Shown piece by piece: positions 30,946 to 39,680 of a stretch of 64,000 nucleotides of DNA (its first letter is position 1; every line of letters starts with the position of its first letter). The position numbers were made by a program, and so were the translations under genes. The stretch is from Azovibrio restrictus DSM 23866. Lineage in GTDB: Bacteria; Pseudomonadota; Gammaproteobacteria; Burkholderiales; Rhodocyclaceae. The notes under the pieces are model-generated. The model had not been told where the DNA came from, searched no databases, and was given only the letters and a program-made list of their open reading frames with translations. The stretch lies in assembly GCF_000429665.1 (NCBI RefSeq), contig NZ_AUCH01000015.1, positions 62,001 to 126,000 of the forward strand. The letters run 5' to 3'.

Positions 30946-33900
30946 ATGCCTTCTCCCCCTTTGCGTACTTTCGCTGATGTCCTTGGTCTTTTGCCGGCCG
31001 GCTTCGCCCTGCTCCGCCATGCGGAGGAGTTGGCCGGGCGCCCGGTGGTGGTTCACGAAGGGGATGCCCGGTTGCCGGAGCTCTGCCTGGGGCCATCCCA
31101 GGGGAACGGGCTACTGGTGCTGGTCACCGGGTCCCTGGTGGTGGAGGGGCCCGTCTGGCAGGAGTCCGGGGATGACGGCAGCGCTCTGGTGGTGCTCGGG
31201 GACCTGCAGGCCCACAGCCTGTTGCTCCGGGACGACGAGGTATGGGTGGGCGGGCGGCTGCAGGTGGAGCAACTGGTCCTGGGCCAGGATATCCATGGCC
31301 GGCTGGTGGTGTGCGGCCCGGCTCGGGCCGCCATGTGGATCTGCCTGGAACAGTATGAGCTGGCGTTGCAGGGCGGCATGACGGGGCGGCATTGGGATGA
31401 TCACCGGGAGGGGCTGCTGCCCCCCGCCTTGTCCATGGCGACCCTGGCGCCGGTCTTCGTGCCCGAGGTGCTGCACCGTCCCGGGCCGGAGGCGGGCTTC
31501 CCCGACGGCTGGCTGCGGCTCGCCAACTGGCTGGACCACGCCGCCCTGTTGAGCCGCAGCCGGGCCGGCCTGCCCCTGCTGCAAGGCGAGGCGGTTCCGG
31601 CGCCACCGGCCCGCCTGGGGGACGGGACCTTGCACGCGGCCAATCTGGAAAAACTGCTGGAAACGCCCTTGCTGGAAGCGCGGGATGCCCATGGTGATTT
31701 CCTGCTGCGGGATCCCTTTTCCCGCAGCGCCTGCATCATCAGTCAGGGGAAGAAACTGCAGGGGCTGACCCTGTTCGACGACACCCAGGTGTATGAGCTG
31801 GGGCTGGAATACCCGGCCTCCTTCTGGCAACGCCTGAGCCGCAGGCCGGCTGCGCCCCGCCTGCGCCTGCGTCTGGCGGAGCGGGGGGAGGGGCCCCGTC
31901 GCTGGCGGGTTCCGTCCGGGGATGAGCCGGCCCGGTTCCAGGCCCTCTGGCAGCAGTGGTTGCCCCGGCTGGCCGAGGCCGAAGCGCTGTTGCCCCGCAT
32001 CCGGCGGGAGATCACGCCCGCCCGTCTGCAAGCCTTGCTGGATCTGCCCTGCACCCGGACGGGTCTGGCCAGGATCGGGGAGGGGATACATTTCAATGGC
32101 CATTATCTGATCCTGCGCCAGGCGAAGGAGGGTGAATCCCGCCTGGCGGTGGGCTGGCGCGGCAGCCGGGAACTCGATGAGGAGGGGCTGCCCGATTTCT
32201 GCGTGCTGCACTTCATTCTGGAGGCGGACGGCTCCCTTGACCTGCGCTTCCAGCCGGACCAGGGCCCCGATCTCACCACCTTCGAGGCGAGCGGCATGTA
32301 TCCCCTCTATCCGGCGATGTTGCAGTGCTTTGCCATGGCAGAAGAGCTGCTGCAGCAGGGACAGGCATCCCAGGGGGCTGAGGCCCGACGGCGGCTGGCA
32401 TCCCTGCCCGATGCACTGGATGTGCCCCTGCGCGAGGCCCGGGAAGGCGAGGCGCCGGAGGATGTTCCCTCGGCCCGTTTTGCCGTGGCGCCCCAGGAGG
32501 CCTGGGCCCGGGTACTGGATCAGCTGAGCTTCGCCGGCGAGCCCGCGACCTGTACGCCCTGGGATCGGGAGGGCCTGCTGCTGGTGATGGAGGCAGATGC
32601 CCGGCTGCCCTGTCTGGAGCTCGTTTCCCGGGTGGGCGAAGTGCCGGTGGCGGGCTACCTGTTCCTGGGTAATCTGGAGCTGGACTCCCATCTGGCCGGC
32701 TACGAGCCGGATTACTCGCCCATGCTGGTGGTGATGGGGGATCTCAAGGCCCGGAACCTCTACTTGACTGGGGGCGATGTCCATGTGGCCGGAGGGGTGC
32801 AGGCCGAGACCCTGTATGGTTTCTACAATCACGGCGCCCTCACCGTGGCCGGCACCCTGGAGACCCGTCTGCTGATCTCCCAGGACTTCCCCATCCGTTG
32901 CGACGTGCTGCGGGCGGAGGCCATCATCGCCGACGACAGCATCCAGAGTTTCAACCGCTTTGCCGAAGCCGACGGAACTACCCAGCGCCGTCTGGATCTC
33001 TTCCCCGGCACCTGTCACTCCCAGGATGTGCTGGCGCCCGCCCTCTGCGATCCTTCGCCCTGGTGGGGGGACCTGTACTTTCCCGATCATTCCGCCCTGC
33101 TCCAGCACATGCTGGCCGGACAGTGCGTGTTTGATCCGCAGCGGCTGGAGCGTGCCGGGGACGATCTGCAAGAGGAGGAAGCCCGGCGCCTGTTCGACTG
33201 GGTTTTTGCCAGTCCGCGCTTGAAGGATGGGCTGGATACCCGGTCCCGGGACGAAGCCTGTTATGCCTATGCCTACCGCTACCAGGATGGTCGTCAGTCC
33301 ATCGGCCTGCATGTGGGCCATGGCCATGATTACGAGCTTTGCCTGAGCCGTTATCCGGATGGCCGCCTGCAGGCCGAACACTACATCCTGGCCAATGAAG
33401 CGCGGCCCCATACGGTCTGTTTCGGCGAACCCCTGGGGAGCGGCTACCTCTCCCCCAAGGCGGGGCTGTTCGGGTTCTACCGGGCCCTGGAGCGCCTGGG
33501 CTTGTTGCGTTACCGGAGTCCCCTGCCTGCGGAGGCGGAACCGGAGTCCGCCGAGCAGGCGCGTCAGTGGCTGGCGGACATCCGCCGGGCTTTCCAGGAG
33601 GAGCGTCAGGAGATGCCCCTGGATGCGGCCCGGGCCCGGCTGCTGCTGGCCCTGGAGAACAGCCAGCACAAGCTGGCCCAGCTCCTGGGCGCGGCAGCCC
33701 CGGAGACCCTGGGTTTCTTCGAGCTTTATACCCAGGCCACCCGGGGCAACTGGAGCAAGAAGCGGGAACACCTGGGGGCGGCCTGGATGACCTTGCTGAG
33801 CCTGGAGGAAAACGGGCCGCTGGCGGCGCCCGGGGATTTCCTGGAGGCCTTGCTGGAGCTGGATGGCCAGGATGGGGAGACGGGCGGCAAGGTGATCAGC

Positions 33901-34005
33901 GTCTGGCAGCGGGCCCTCGCCCTGCTGCCTTCCCTGGGCGTGGACGTCCGGCGTCTGGAGCGTCGGCTGACCGAGCTTGGTGCGCCCGTGTTCGAGGAAA
34001 GCTGA
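30946..34005 (+). CDS. Large unknown protein with duplicated beta-helix-like domain
   Basis: A 1019-residue, GC-rich gene with core-like codon use. Two regions are alike: residues about 40-140 and 545-655. Each has a run of short Val/Leu strands with repeating G-D-L and V-x-G turns (LVVLGDLQAHSLLLRDDEVWVGGRLQ versus LVVMGDLKARNLYLTGGDVHVAGGVQ), as in polymer-forming or bactofilin-like beta-solenoids. Each is followed by an alpha/beta region (about 360-450 and 760-850), so the protein appears to be a tandem duplication. No signal peptide or membrane segment was seen, so it is probably cytoplasmic. Its function is unknown. Confidence 0.75.
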   Translation: MPSPPLRTFADVLGLLPAGFALLRHAEELAGRPVVVHEGDARLPELCLGPSQGNGLLVLVTGSLVVEGPVWQESGDDGSALVVLGDLQAHSLLLRDDEVWVGGRLQVEQLVLGQDIHGRLVVCGPARAAMWICLEQYELALQGGMTGRHWDDHREGLLPPALSMATLAPVFVPEVLHRPGPEAGFPDGWLRLANWLDHAALLSRSRAGLPLLQGEAVPAPPARLGDGTLHAANLEKLLETPLLEARDAHGDFLLRDPFSRSACIISQGKKLQGLTLFDDTQVYELGLEYPASFWQRLSRRPAAPRLRLRLAERGEGPRRWRVPSGDEPARFQALWQQWLPRLAEAEALLPRIRREITPARLQALLDLPCTRTGLARIGEGIHFNGHYLILRQAKEGESRLAVGWRGSRELDEEGLPDFCVLHFILEADGSLDLRFQPDQGPDLTTFEASGMYPLYPAMLQCFAMAEELLQQGQASQGAEARRRLASLPDALDVPLREAREGEAPEDVPSARFAVAPQEAWARVLDQLSFAGEPATCTPWDREGLLLVMEADARLPCLELVSRVGEVPVAGYLFLGNLELDSHLAGYEPDYSPMLVVMGDLKARNLYLTGGDVHVAGGVQAETLYGFYNHGALTVAGTLETRLLISQDFPIRCDVLRAEAIIADDSIQSFNRFAEADGTTQRRLDLFPGTCHSQDVLAPALCDPSPWWGDLYFPDHSALLQHMLAGQCVFDPQRLERAGDDLQEEEARRLFDWVFASPRLKDGLDTRSRDEACYAYAYRYQDGRQSIGLHVGHGHDYELCLSRYPDGRLQAEHYILANEARPHTVCFGEPLGSGYLSPKAGLFGFYRALERLGLLRYRSPLPAEAEPESAEQARQWLADIRRAFQEERQEMPLDAARARLLLALENSQHKLAQLLGAAAPETLGFFELYTQATRGNWSKKREHLGAAWMTLLSLEENGPLAAPGDFLEALLELDGQDGETGGKVISVWQRALALLPSLGVDVRRLERRLTELGAPVFEES

Positions 34006-34080
34006 GGAAGTAACAGTTTTGCGCTCGTCATGGGCTGCACTACATTAACGGCTGTGCGTGAAAATCAAGCAGGAGTCGAT

Positions 34081-34857
34081 GTGAACGGAAAGCTATCCTG
34101 GTGGGCGCGGCTGGCGCCCCTGCTGATCCTCGGTGTTTCGTCCCTGGCCCATGGGCAGGCCTACAAATGCAAGTCTCCCGAAGGGGGGGTGGTGATTTCG
34201 GCTTCTCCCTGTCCGAGCAATTCCCGGGTGGAGAGCGTCGTGCAGCCGGAAGTCATCACCGAGGCCCAGCAGCAGGCCGCCCGCCAGGCCCACCAGCAGC
34301 GCCTCAAGGATCTGGAAGCCCTGCGGGCCCGCCAGGCCCAGGAGGCCCAGCAGGCAACGAAACAGAGCCAGGCCGACGAGGCGCGCCGGGCCGGGGAGGC
34401 CATCAAGGCCTGTGTTGATGACATACAGCGGCGCGAGGTGGCCGACGCCCTCAAGGCCGAGCTCATTGCCGGCTGTCAGAGTGCCGGCGCCAGCCAGCAG
34501 GGCCGCCAGGTGGACCGGGCCGGGGTGCAGGAGTGCATCAAGGCCGTGGACGCCCAGGACATTTCGGCCGCCGAGCGGGCCCGGGCCGTCGCCCTCTGCC
34601 ACGGGGCCGTCCTGCCCGAACCCCGGGGCGGCGGGGTGGTCGTCCGTCCCGTGCCGGTACAACCCCTGCCCCCTCAGCCCGGCTGCAAGGATGGTCGCTG
34701 CCCTCCGGTGAAGCCCCTGCCGACACCGTCCACCCCCTATCCGGTGCAGCCGGTTCCGGCGCCGCCCACCCCTCCCAAGACCCCCGGGGGGGCGGTCAAG
34801 CCGCAACCCGGCAGCCCGGCTCCGGAAGAGCCGTCGGCCACCTTCAAGGTCCGCTAG
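34081..34857 (+). CDS. Exported proline-rich protein with DUF4124-like N-terminus
   Basis: The start is the GTG at 34081, which has AGGAG 5 bp upstream; the in-frame ATG at 34030 lacks one and spoils the signal peptide. The 258-residue product has a Sec signal (cleavage about AHG-QAY), then a short Cys-containing domain (YKCKSPEGGVVISASPCP) like DUF4124, a Gln/Ala/Arg-rich coiled coil (about 60-110), a Cys-containing helical part and a C-terminal third with more than 30 percent proline. It probably lies in the periplasm and may span part of the wall. Role unknown. Confidence 0.7.
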   Translation: MNGKLSWWARLAPLLILGVSSLAHGQAYKCKSPEGGVVISASPCPSNSRVESVVQPEVITEAQQQAARQAHQQRLKDLEALRARQAQEAQQATKQSQADEARRAGEAIKACVDDIQRREVADALKAELIAGCQSAGASQQGRQVDRAGVQECIKAVDAQDISAAERARAVALCHGAVLPEPRGGGVVVRPVPVQPLPPQPGCKDGRCPPVKPLPTPSTPYPVQPVPAPPTPPKTPGGAVKPQPGSPAPEEPSATFKVR

Positions 34858-34927
34858 CTCTTCTTCCAGGCGGCTCCCTGTGGCCGGGGAGCCGCCGTAT
34901 GGGCGGGATGCCGGTAAACTGTCGCCC

Positions 34928-35851
34928 ATGAATTCTCCCTTGCCTGCATCGAACTACCGGGGGCGATTTGCCCCCAGTCCCACCGGTCCCTTGCATTTCG
35001 GTTCCCTGGTGGCCGCCCTGGCCTCCTGTCTGGATGCACGCAGCCAGGGCGGGGCGTGGTTGCTGCGCATGGAGGATGTGGACGCACCCCGCAATGTGCC
35101 CGGGGCGGCCGAAGCCATCCTGACCTGCCTGGAAGCCCACGGCTTTGCCTGGGATGGGCCGGTGCTGTGGCAGAGCACCCGACTGGAGGCCTACCAGGCG
35201 GCCCTGGAGCAGTTGCTGGCCGAAGGCAAGGCGTATCCCTGCGCCTGTTCCCGCAAGGAAATCGCGGCGGCCAGCTCACGGCCGGCCCTGGATGGGGGGC
35301 TACTCTATCCGGGCAGCTGCCGTGCCGGCCTGCCCCCTGGGCGCAGCCCCCGGGCCTGGCGCCTGCAGGTGGACTCTGAGCGGGTGAGTTTCGAGGATCG
35401 TATTCAGGGGCGCCAGTCCCAGGACCTGGCCAGGGATGTGGGGGATTTCGTCCTGTTCCGGGCGGACGGGCAGTTTGCCTATCAGCTGGCGGTGGTGGTG
35501 GACGACGCTTTTCAGGGCATCAACCAGGTGGTGCGGGGCGCCGATTTGCTGGATTCCACGCCGCGCCAGCTGTTCCTGCAGCAGCAGCTCGGTTATCCCC
35601 GGCCGGTCTACGCCCATCTGCCGGTGGCCACCAACGGGGCTGGGGAAAAGCTCTCCAAGCAGACCCGGGCGCCGGCCCTGGAGGTTGCCCGGGCGGCGGC
35701 GAACCTGGTGGAGGCCCTGAGGTTCCTGGGGCAGGCGCCCCCGGATGAACTGGCTCGGGCTACTGTGGCGGAGGTCTGGGCCTGGGCCCGGCGCCACTGG
35801 CAGTTTGCTGCCATTGCCCCTGGCCGGGGGCGGGTCTGGCCGCCAGCCTGA
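34928..35851 (+). CDS. gluQ: Glutamyl-Q tRNA(Asp) synthetase
   Basis: GluQRS attaches glutamate to the queuosine base of tRNA-Asp. The ATG at 34928 gives a 307-residue protein, about the length of the family and lacking the anticodon-binding domain of GluRS. The class I signature is APSPTGPLHFGSL (residues 13-25), the KMSKS-like loop is KLSKQ, and the Cys residues of the zinc site (CACS near 100 and YPGSC near 120-124) are present. It is tail-to-tail with siaD, 5 bp apart. Confidence 0.93.
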   Translation: MNSPLPASNYRGRFAPSPTGPLHFGSLVAALASCLDARSQGGAWLLRMEDVDAPRNVPGAAEAILTCLEAHGFAWDGPVLWQSTRLEAYQAALEQLLAEGKAYPCACSRKEIAAASSRPALDGGLLYPGSCRAGLPPGRSPRAWRLQVDSERVSFEDRIQGRQSQDLARDVGDFVLFRADGQFAYQLAVVVDDAFQGINQVVRGADLLDSTPRQLFLQQQLGYPRPVYAHLPVATNGAGEKLSKQTRAPALEVARAAANLVEALRFLGQAPPDELARATVAEVWAWARRHWQFAAIAPGRGRVWPPA

Positions 35852-35856
35852 GGCGC

Positions 35857-36663
35857 TCAGGCCACTTCCAGGCGGTCGCGCCCGGCGGCCTTGGCCTGCA
35901 GCAGGGCGGTATCGGCCCGGTTCAGGGCTTCCGAAAAACTCTCGCCGAAGCGGTACTGGGTCAGGCCCAGGCTGGCCGAGATGGGTGGCGTGCAACCTTC
36001 CTGGTGCAGGGCGACGCGGACTTCCTTGATGCCCTGGCAGACCCGTTCCGCCACCTGGCGGGCAAATTCCACGGGGGTTTCCGGCAGCATGATGAGGAAT
36101 TCCTCTCCGCCCCAGCGGCCGCAAAGGTCGTATTCCCGCAGGGCGTCCTGAATGGCCAGGCCGATTTCGCACAGGACCTTGTCCCCGGTCTCGTGGCCGA
36201 ACTGGTCGTTGATGGCCTTGAAGTGGTCCACGTCCAGGATGCCCAGGCTGTAGGCGGCCTGCTTGCGGTTGGCCCGCTCGGTTTCCTCCTTGATCCGCTC
36301 CATGAGGAAGCGGCGGTTGCCCAGGCCGGTAAGGGGGTCCCGCAGGGCGGCATCCTTGAGGGCTTCGCTCAGTTCCCGCAGGCTGTTCTGGTAGCGGTCC
36401 GAGATCCGCGCCAGCTTTTCCAGGCGGCGCAGCTGCCGGTCGTACTGCTCGGCCAGGGTCTGGCTGTGGCTGCGGGAGATGCTGTGGTAGCCATCGGAAA
36501 TCTTGATCAGTCGTTCGAGCCGCTCCCGCTGCCCCTCGCTGTACTCGAACAGGCGGGCCAGGGCGTCCCGCAGGGGATGCTCCTGGTAGCGTTCCTGGGC
36601 CAGCAGGGTTTCCACCTGGCGCAGCAGTTCCTGTTCCGAGGGGGCCAAGAGCGGCATGTTCAT
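35857..36663 (-). CDS. siaD: Diguanylate cyclase SiaD
   Basis: Makes c-di-GMP. The 268-residue protein has a helical/coiled N-terminal stalk (about 1-100) and a GGDEF domain with active-site GGEEF (185-189). An inhibitory I-site RxxD (R176-D179) lies exactly five residues before it. In Pseudomonas aeruginosa SiaD is activated by unphosphorylated SiaC, and the N-terminal stalk mediates this contact. The ATG overlaps the siaC stop by 4 bp. It is the last gene of the siaABCD operon, so c-di-GMP output is set by the upstream phosphatase/kinase pair. Confidence 0.92.
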   Translation of the reverse strand: MNMPLLAPSEQELLRQVETLLAQERYQEHPLRDALARLFEYSEGQRERLERLIKISDGYHSISRSHSQTLAEQYDRQLRRLEKLARISDRYQNSLRELSEALKDAALRDPLTGLGNRRFLMERIKEETERANRKQAAYSLGILDVDHFKAINDQFGHETGDKVLCEIGLAIQDALREYDLCGRWGGEEFLIMLPETPVEFARQVAERVCQGIKEVRVALHQEGCTPPISASLGLTQYRFGESFSEALNRADTALLQAKAAGRDRLEVA

Positions 36664-37046
36664 TTGAACGGGCTGTCGGGGGCGATCAGGAAGGGGAAGG
36701 TGCAGTCTTCCCGGAATTCGTCGGCCAGGTCCAGGACCCGTTCGTTGCGCGGGTCGTAGAACCAGTCCACGCTCACCTGGCGGCCCCGGCCGTGGGCTTC
36801 CTCGAGCAGGTCGAAGATGTCCATCATGGCTTTCACGGAGCTGGTGTTCATGTACACCAGGCGCAGTTCCAGGCGCAGGGGGGCCTGGCTGTCGCGCAGG
36901 TAGGTCTCGATCCAGGCGATCACGGGGCCGAAGAACTCAAAGGAGTTCTCCGGGTAGGAGTCCCCCTGCATGGTGAGCAGGCCCTGGCTCCCGTCGCTGT
37001 TGATTTGGGGCGTAGACTGGCTGCCCGGGATGTTCAGATCGTTCAT
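36660..37046 (-). CDS. siaC: SiaC phosphoprotein (DUF1987)
   Basis: A 128-residue DUF1987 protein. The conserved YMNTSSVKAM segment places Thr at residue 68, the same position as the phosphorylated Thr68 of P. aeruginosa SiaC. SiaB phosphorylates it and SiaA dephosphorylates it; the free form binds and activates SiaD. It lies 17 bp after siaB and overlaps siaD by 4 bp. All four partners are intact here. Confidence 0.93.
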   Translation of the reverse strand: MNDLNIPGSQSTPQINSDGSQGLLTMQGDSYPENSFEFFGPVIAWIETYLRDSQAPLRLELRLVYMNTSSVKAMMDIFDLLEEAHGRGRQVSVDWFYDPRNERVLDLADEFREDCTFPFLIAPDSPFK

Positions 37047-37063
37047 CGTTGGTCCTGTTGCTC

Positions 37064-37606
37064 TTAGATCACGGCCCGCAGGCTGAAAAAGGCGCGGCCG
37101 TCGCCCACATGGGAGAGGCTGGCACTCAGGGGCTGAGTGGACTTGCGGGCCACGTCGATGAGGCCCAGCCCGGCGCCACTGACCGCGTTTTCGTCCCGGG
37201 GCTGGCGCAGTTGGGCCTTGTAGGCGGCCTTTAGTTCCGCCTTGTCCAGCCCGGCCAGATTGCCGATCCGTTCCAGCAAGGCTGTCCCGTCGGCTTGTTC
37301 CACCAGGTTGCCGGCCTGGACCAGGTAGTGTCCTTCCTCATTCCGGGCCACCACCACGGTGGCGGAGCTGTCCTGTTCGCCGTAGCCCTGGGCCTGGGCA
37401 TAGTGGCGGATGTTCTGGGTCATTTCCACGTAGACGCTGAAGACGTCCATGGCGGCCGAGGGCTGGGCATTGTCGGCCTGCAGGTAGTTCTTCAGGGCGT
37501 TGCCGATTTCCTCGATCAGGCTGCGGGAAATGGGGCCATTGAAGCAGAGCAGGATGCGGCTTTGGTTGAAATGGGCGCGCAGGCTGAAGAGGTCTATGGT
37601 TTCCAT
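37064..37606 (-). CDS. siaB: SiaB-family protein kinase
   Basis: A 180-residue protein with a histidine-kinase-like ATP fold: an N-box helix (VEMTQNIRHYAQAQGYG, about 67-83) and a G-box (GAGLGLIDVARKS, about 148-160), similar to anti-sigma-factor kinases. SiaB phosphorylates SiaC. The ATG at 37606 is used; a GTG five codons upstream overlaps the siaA stop and has no better ribosome site. It follows siaA by 11 bp. Confidence 0.9.
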   Translation of the reverse strand: METIDLFSLRAHFNQSRILLCFNGPISRSLIEEIGNALKNYLQADNAQPSAAMDVFSVYVEMTQNIRHYAQAQGYGEQDSSATVVVARNEEGHYLVQAGNLVEQADGTALLERIGNLAGLDKAELKAAYKAQLRQPRDENAVSGAGLGLIDVARKSTQPLSASLSHVGDGRAFFSLRAVI

Positions 37607-37617
37607 GGCTTTCCCGA

Positions 37618-39612
37618 TCACTCGAAACGGAAGGATAGTATCGTGATGTCGTCCCGCTGTGGATACTCGCCGCGATAGCTTTCCAGGGCCTGATCCAGGG
37701 CATCGGCCTGTTCGGCCATGGGCAGGCGGGCATGGGCGAGGAGCAGCTGGGCGAAGCGGGTGTTGCCGTAGCCGTAGCCCAGTTCGCCGCCGGCCTGGTC
37801 CAGGAAGCCGTCAGTGGCCAGGTAGTAGGTGGTGCCCGGTTGCATCTGCAATTCCGTATCCCTGTAGCTGCCCATGCGCCGGTCGCCGATGGCTCGCCGG
37901 CCGCCCTTGATTTCGCCCACCTCCTGGCCGTCGCTCCAGTAGAGGCCGATCTTGGCGCCGGCAAAGCGCAGCAGCCCCCGCTCCCTATCCACATAGACCA
38001 GACCCGCATCCATGTTGGTGGCGATGGCCCGGGGCAGCTCGCAGTGCTGCAGCATGGCGCGCATGGTGGCATCGGTCTGGGTCAGGATGGCCGCCGGGGC
38101 GGCGATGCCTTCCTGAGTCATGGCGTGATCCAGGGCGGCCCGGGCCAGCATGGTCATCAGGGCCCCGGGCACCCCGTGGCCGGCGCAATCCACCACCCCC
38201 ACCATGTAGCGCTCGCCTTCGCTGCGGAAGACGTAGAAATCGCCGCCCACCACGTCCCGGGGACGCCACAGGACGAAGTGGTGCGGGCCGAGCAGCTGGT
38301 CGAGCTGCTGCTTGGGCAGGATGGCCCGCTGGATCAGGCTGGCATAGTCGATGGAGTCGTTGATCTGTTTGTGGGCCCGCCGCATGTCCTGGTTGGCGGT
38401 TTCCAGGGCCTGGGTCCGGGCCAGGACCTGGGCTTCCAGCTCCTCGGTGTTGTTGCGGATCCGGGTGGCCATGATGCCGAAGGCCTGGCTCAGATCTCCC
38501 AGTTCGTCCCGGCTGGGGGGCGGCAGGGACACGTCGAAATTGCCCCCGGCCAGGGCCGAGGCGGATTGCTGCAGTTTCTTCAGGGGCCGCAGCACCAGCC
38601 GTTCCACGGCGTAGGCGAAGGCCAGCAGCAGGATGCCCAGCAACAGCACCAGGGCTCCCACGGCGGTGTTGAGCCAGCCCTGGTCCAGGACCCGGGCCGC
38701 CTTGAGGTCCACGGCGGTGACCACGTGCCACTTGAGCTCCGGCAGGTAGGCCAGGGCCAGCAGCTGTTCCTTGCCATCCAGATGCACCCGCAGGGTGGCG
38801 ACTTCTGCCGGCTGGGTTTCGGCCCGGGCCAGGGCGGCGGCCAGGGCCGCCTGTTCGTGGGGCTGCTGCAGCTGGCCGGCCAGGGTCTGGGCCTGGCTGG
38901 CCGTGCTGGCTGCCTGGTTGATGGCGATCAGGGCCGGGTCCGGGTGGGCCTGGATGGCGCCGCTGCGGGTAACGATCATCGGCGTGACCCCGGCTTCCCC
39001 GGTGTTGATGAACTCCTGCAGGAAGGCGGTCAGGTCGAGGCCGGTGCCGGATACCCCGAGCACCCGGTCGCCATCGCGGATCAGCACATTGAGCCAGACC
39101 TGGGTGATCTTCAGGTGGACATCGTCATTGACGTTGATGTTGTAGGGTTCGCTCTGCCTGAGGGTGCTGAAGAACCAGGAGTCGCCTTCCTGGTCCGGGC
39201 TGAGCAGATGACGGGGCTGGTCGCTGACCCCCTTCTTGTCATCGTTGAAATAGAAGCCCAGACCGGCGGCGCTGGCGAGGAAGTAGGAATGGCTGCGGAA
39301 GTCCTTGCGATAACCTTCTGCCTCCTTGAAGAACAGGGCCCGTTTGTCGGGGTCCTGCTCGTCCCGCAGCCATTGGCGGGTCACTTCCGAATCCGCCTGG
39401 CGCAGGGCCAGGGCCAGGTCCCGGGAGATGGGGGCGAGGATGCTCTGGCGCTTCAGGAGAGTGAGGTTGCGCGCATAGGCTTCGCCGAAATGGTTGCGCA
39501 CGCTGTCCAGCACCTGCCAGCCGATCAGCCCGGCCGGAACCAGGGCGAGCAGGCAGGCGAGCAGGAGGGCCAGCATGGACTTGGCGCGCAGGCCGAATCC
39601 CCAGGTTGCCAT
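37618..39612 (-). CDS. siaA: Membrane PP2C-type phosphatase SiaA
   Basis: A 664-residue sensor phosphatase. A first membrane helix (about 10-32) and a second (about 300-322) enclose a periplasmic dCache-like sensor. A HAMP linker follows (about 325-380, RPLKKLQ...DELGDLSQAF), then a short coiled coil (395-420) and a SpoIIE/PP2C catalytic domain (about 440-664) with VVDCAGHGVPGALM and the terminal DDITILSF motif. It dephosphorylates SiaC, so it turns the cyclase on. It starts 68 bp after clsB on the same strand, and so may have its own promoter or be read through from nadA. Confidence 0.92.
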   Translation of the reverse strand: MATWGFGLRAKSMLALLLACLLALVPAGLIGWQVLDSVRNHFGEAYARNLTLLKRQSILAPISRDLALALRQADSEVTRQWLRDEQDPDKRALFFKEAEGYRKDFRSHSYFLASAAGLGFYFNDDKKGVSDQPRHLLSPDQEGDSWFFSTLRQSEPYNINVNDDVHLKITQVWLNVLIRDGDRVLGVSGTGLDLTAFLQEFINTGEAGVTPMIVTRSGAIQAHPDPALIAINQAASTASQAQTLAGQLQQPHEQAALAAALARAETQPAEVATLRVHLDGKEQLLALAYLPELKWHVVTAVDLKAARVLDQGWLNTAVGALVLLLGILLLAFAYAVERLVLRPLKKLQQSASALAGGNFDVSLPPPSRDELGDLSQAFGIMATRIRNNTEELEAQVLARTQALETANQDMRRAHKQINDSIDYASLIQRAILPKQQLDQLLGPHHFVLWRPRDVVGGDFYVFRSEGERYMVGVVDCAGHGVPGALMTMLARAALDHAMTQEGIAAPAAILTQTDATMRAMLQHCELPRAIATNMDAGLVYVDRERGLLRFAGAKIGLYWSDGQEVGEIKGGRRAIGDRRMGSYRDTELQMQPGTTYYLATDGFLDQAGGELGYGYGNTRFAQLLLAHARLPMAEQADALDQALESYRGEYPQRDDITILSFRFE

Positions 39613-39680
39613 GGTAAGCCTCGGGTCTTATGTCTTTGGTGAGGGGGATTCTACCTTGGCGGGCCCGATTTGCTACCGCT

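Noticed and set aside
31111..33771. An 886-codon open frame antisense to the 1019-residue gene
   Set aside because: Same reasoning: Gln/Gly/Pro-biased composition and no start context; the plus-strand protein has ordered domains.
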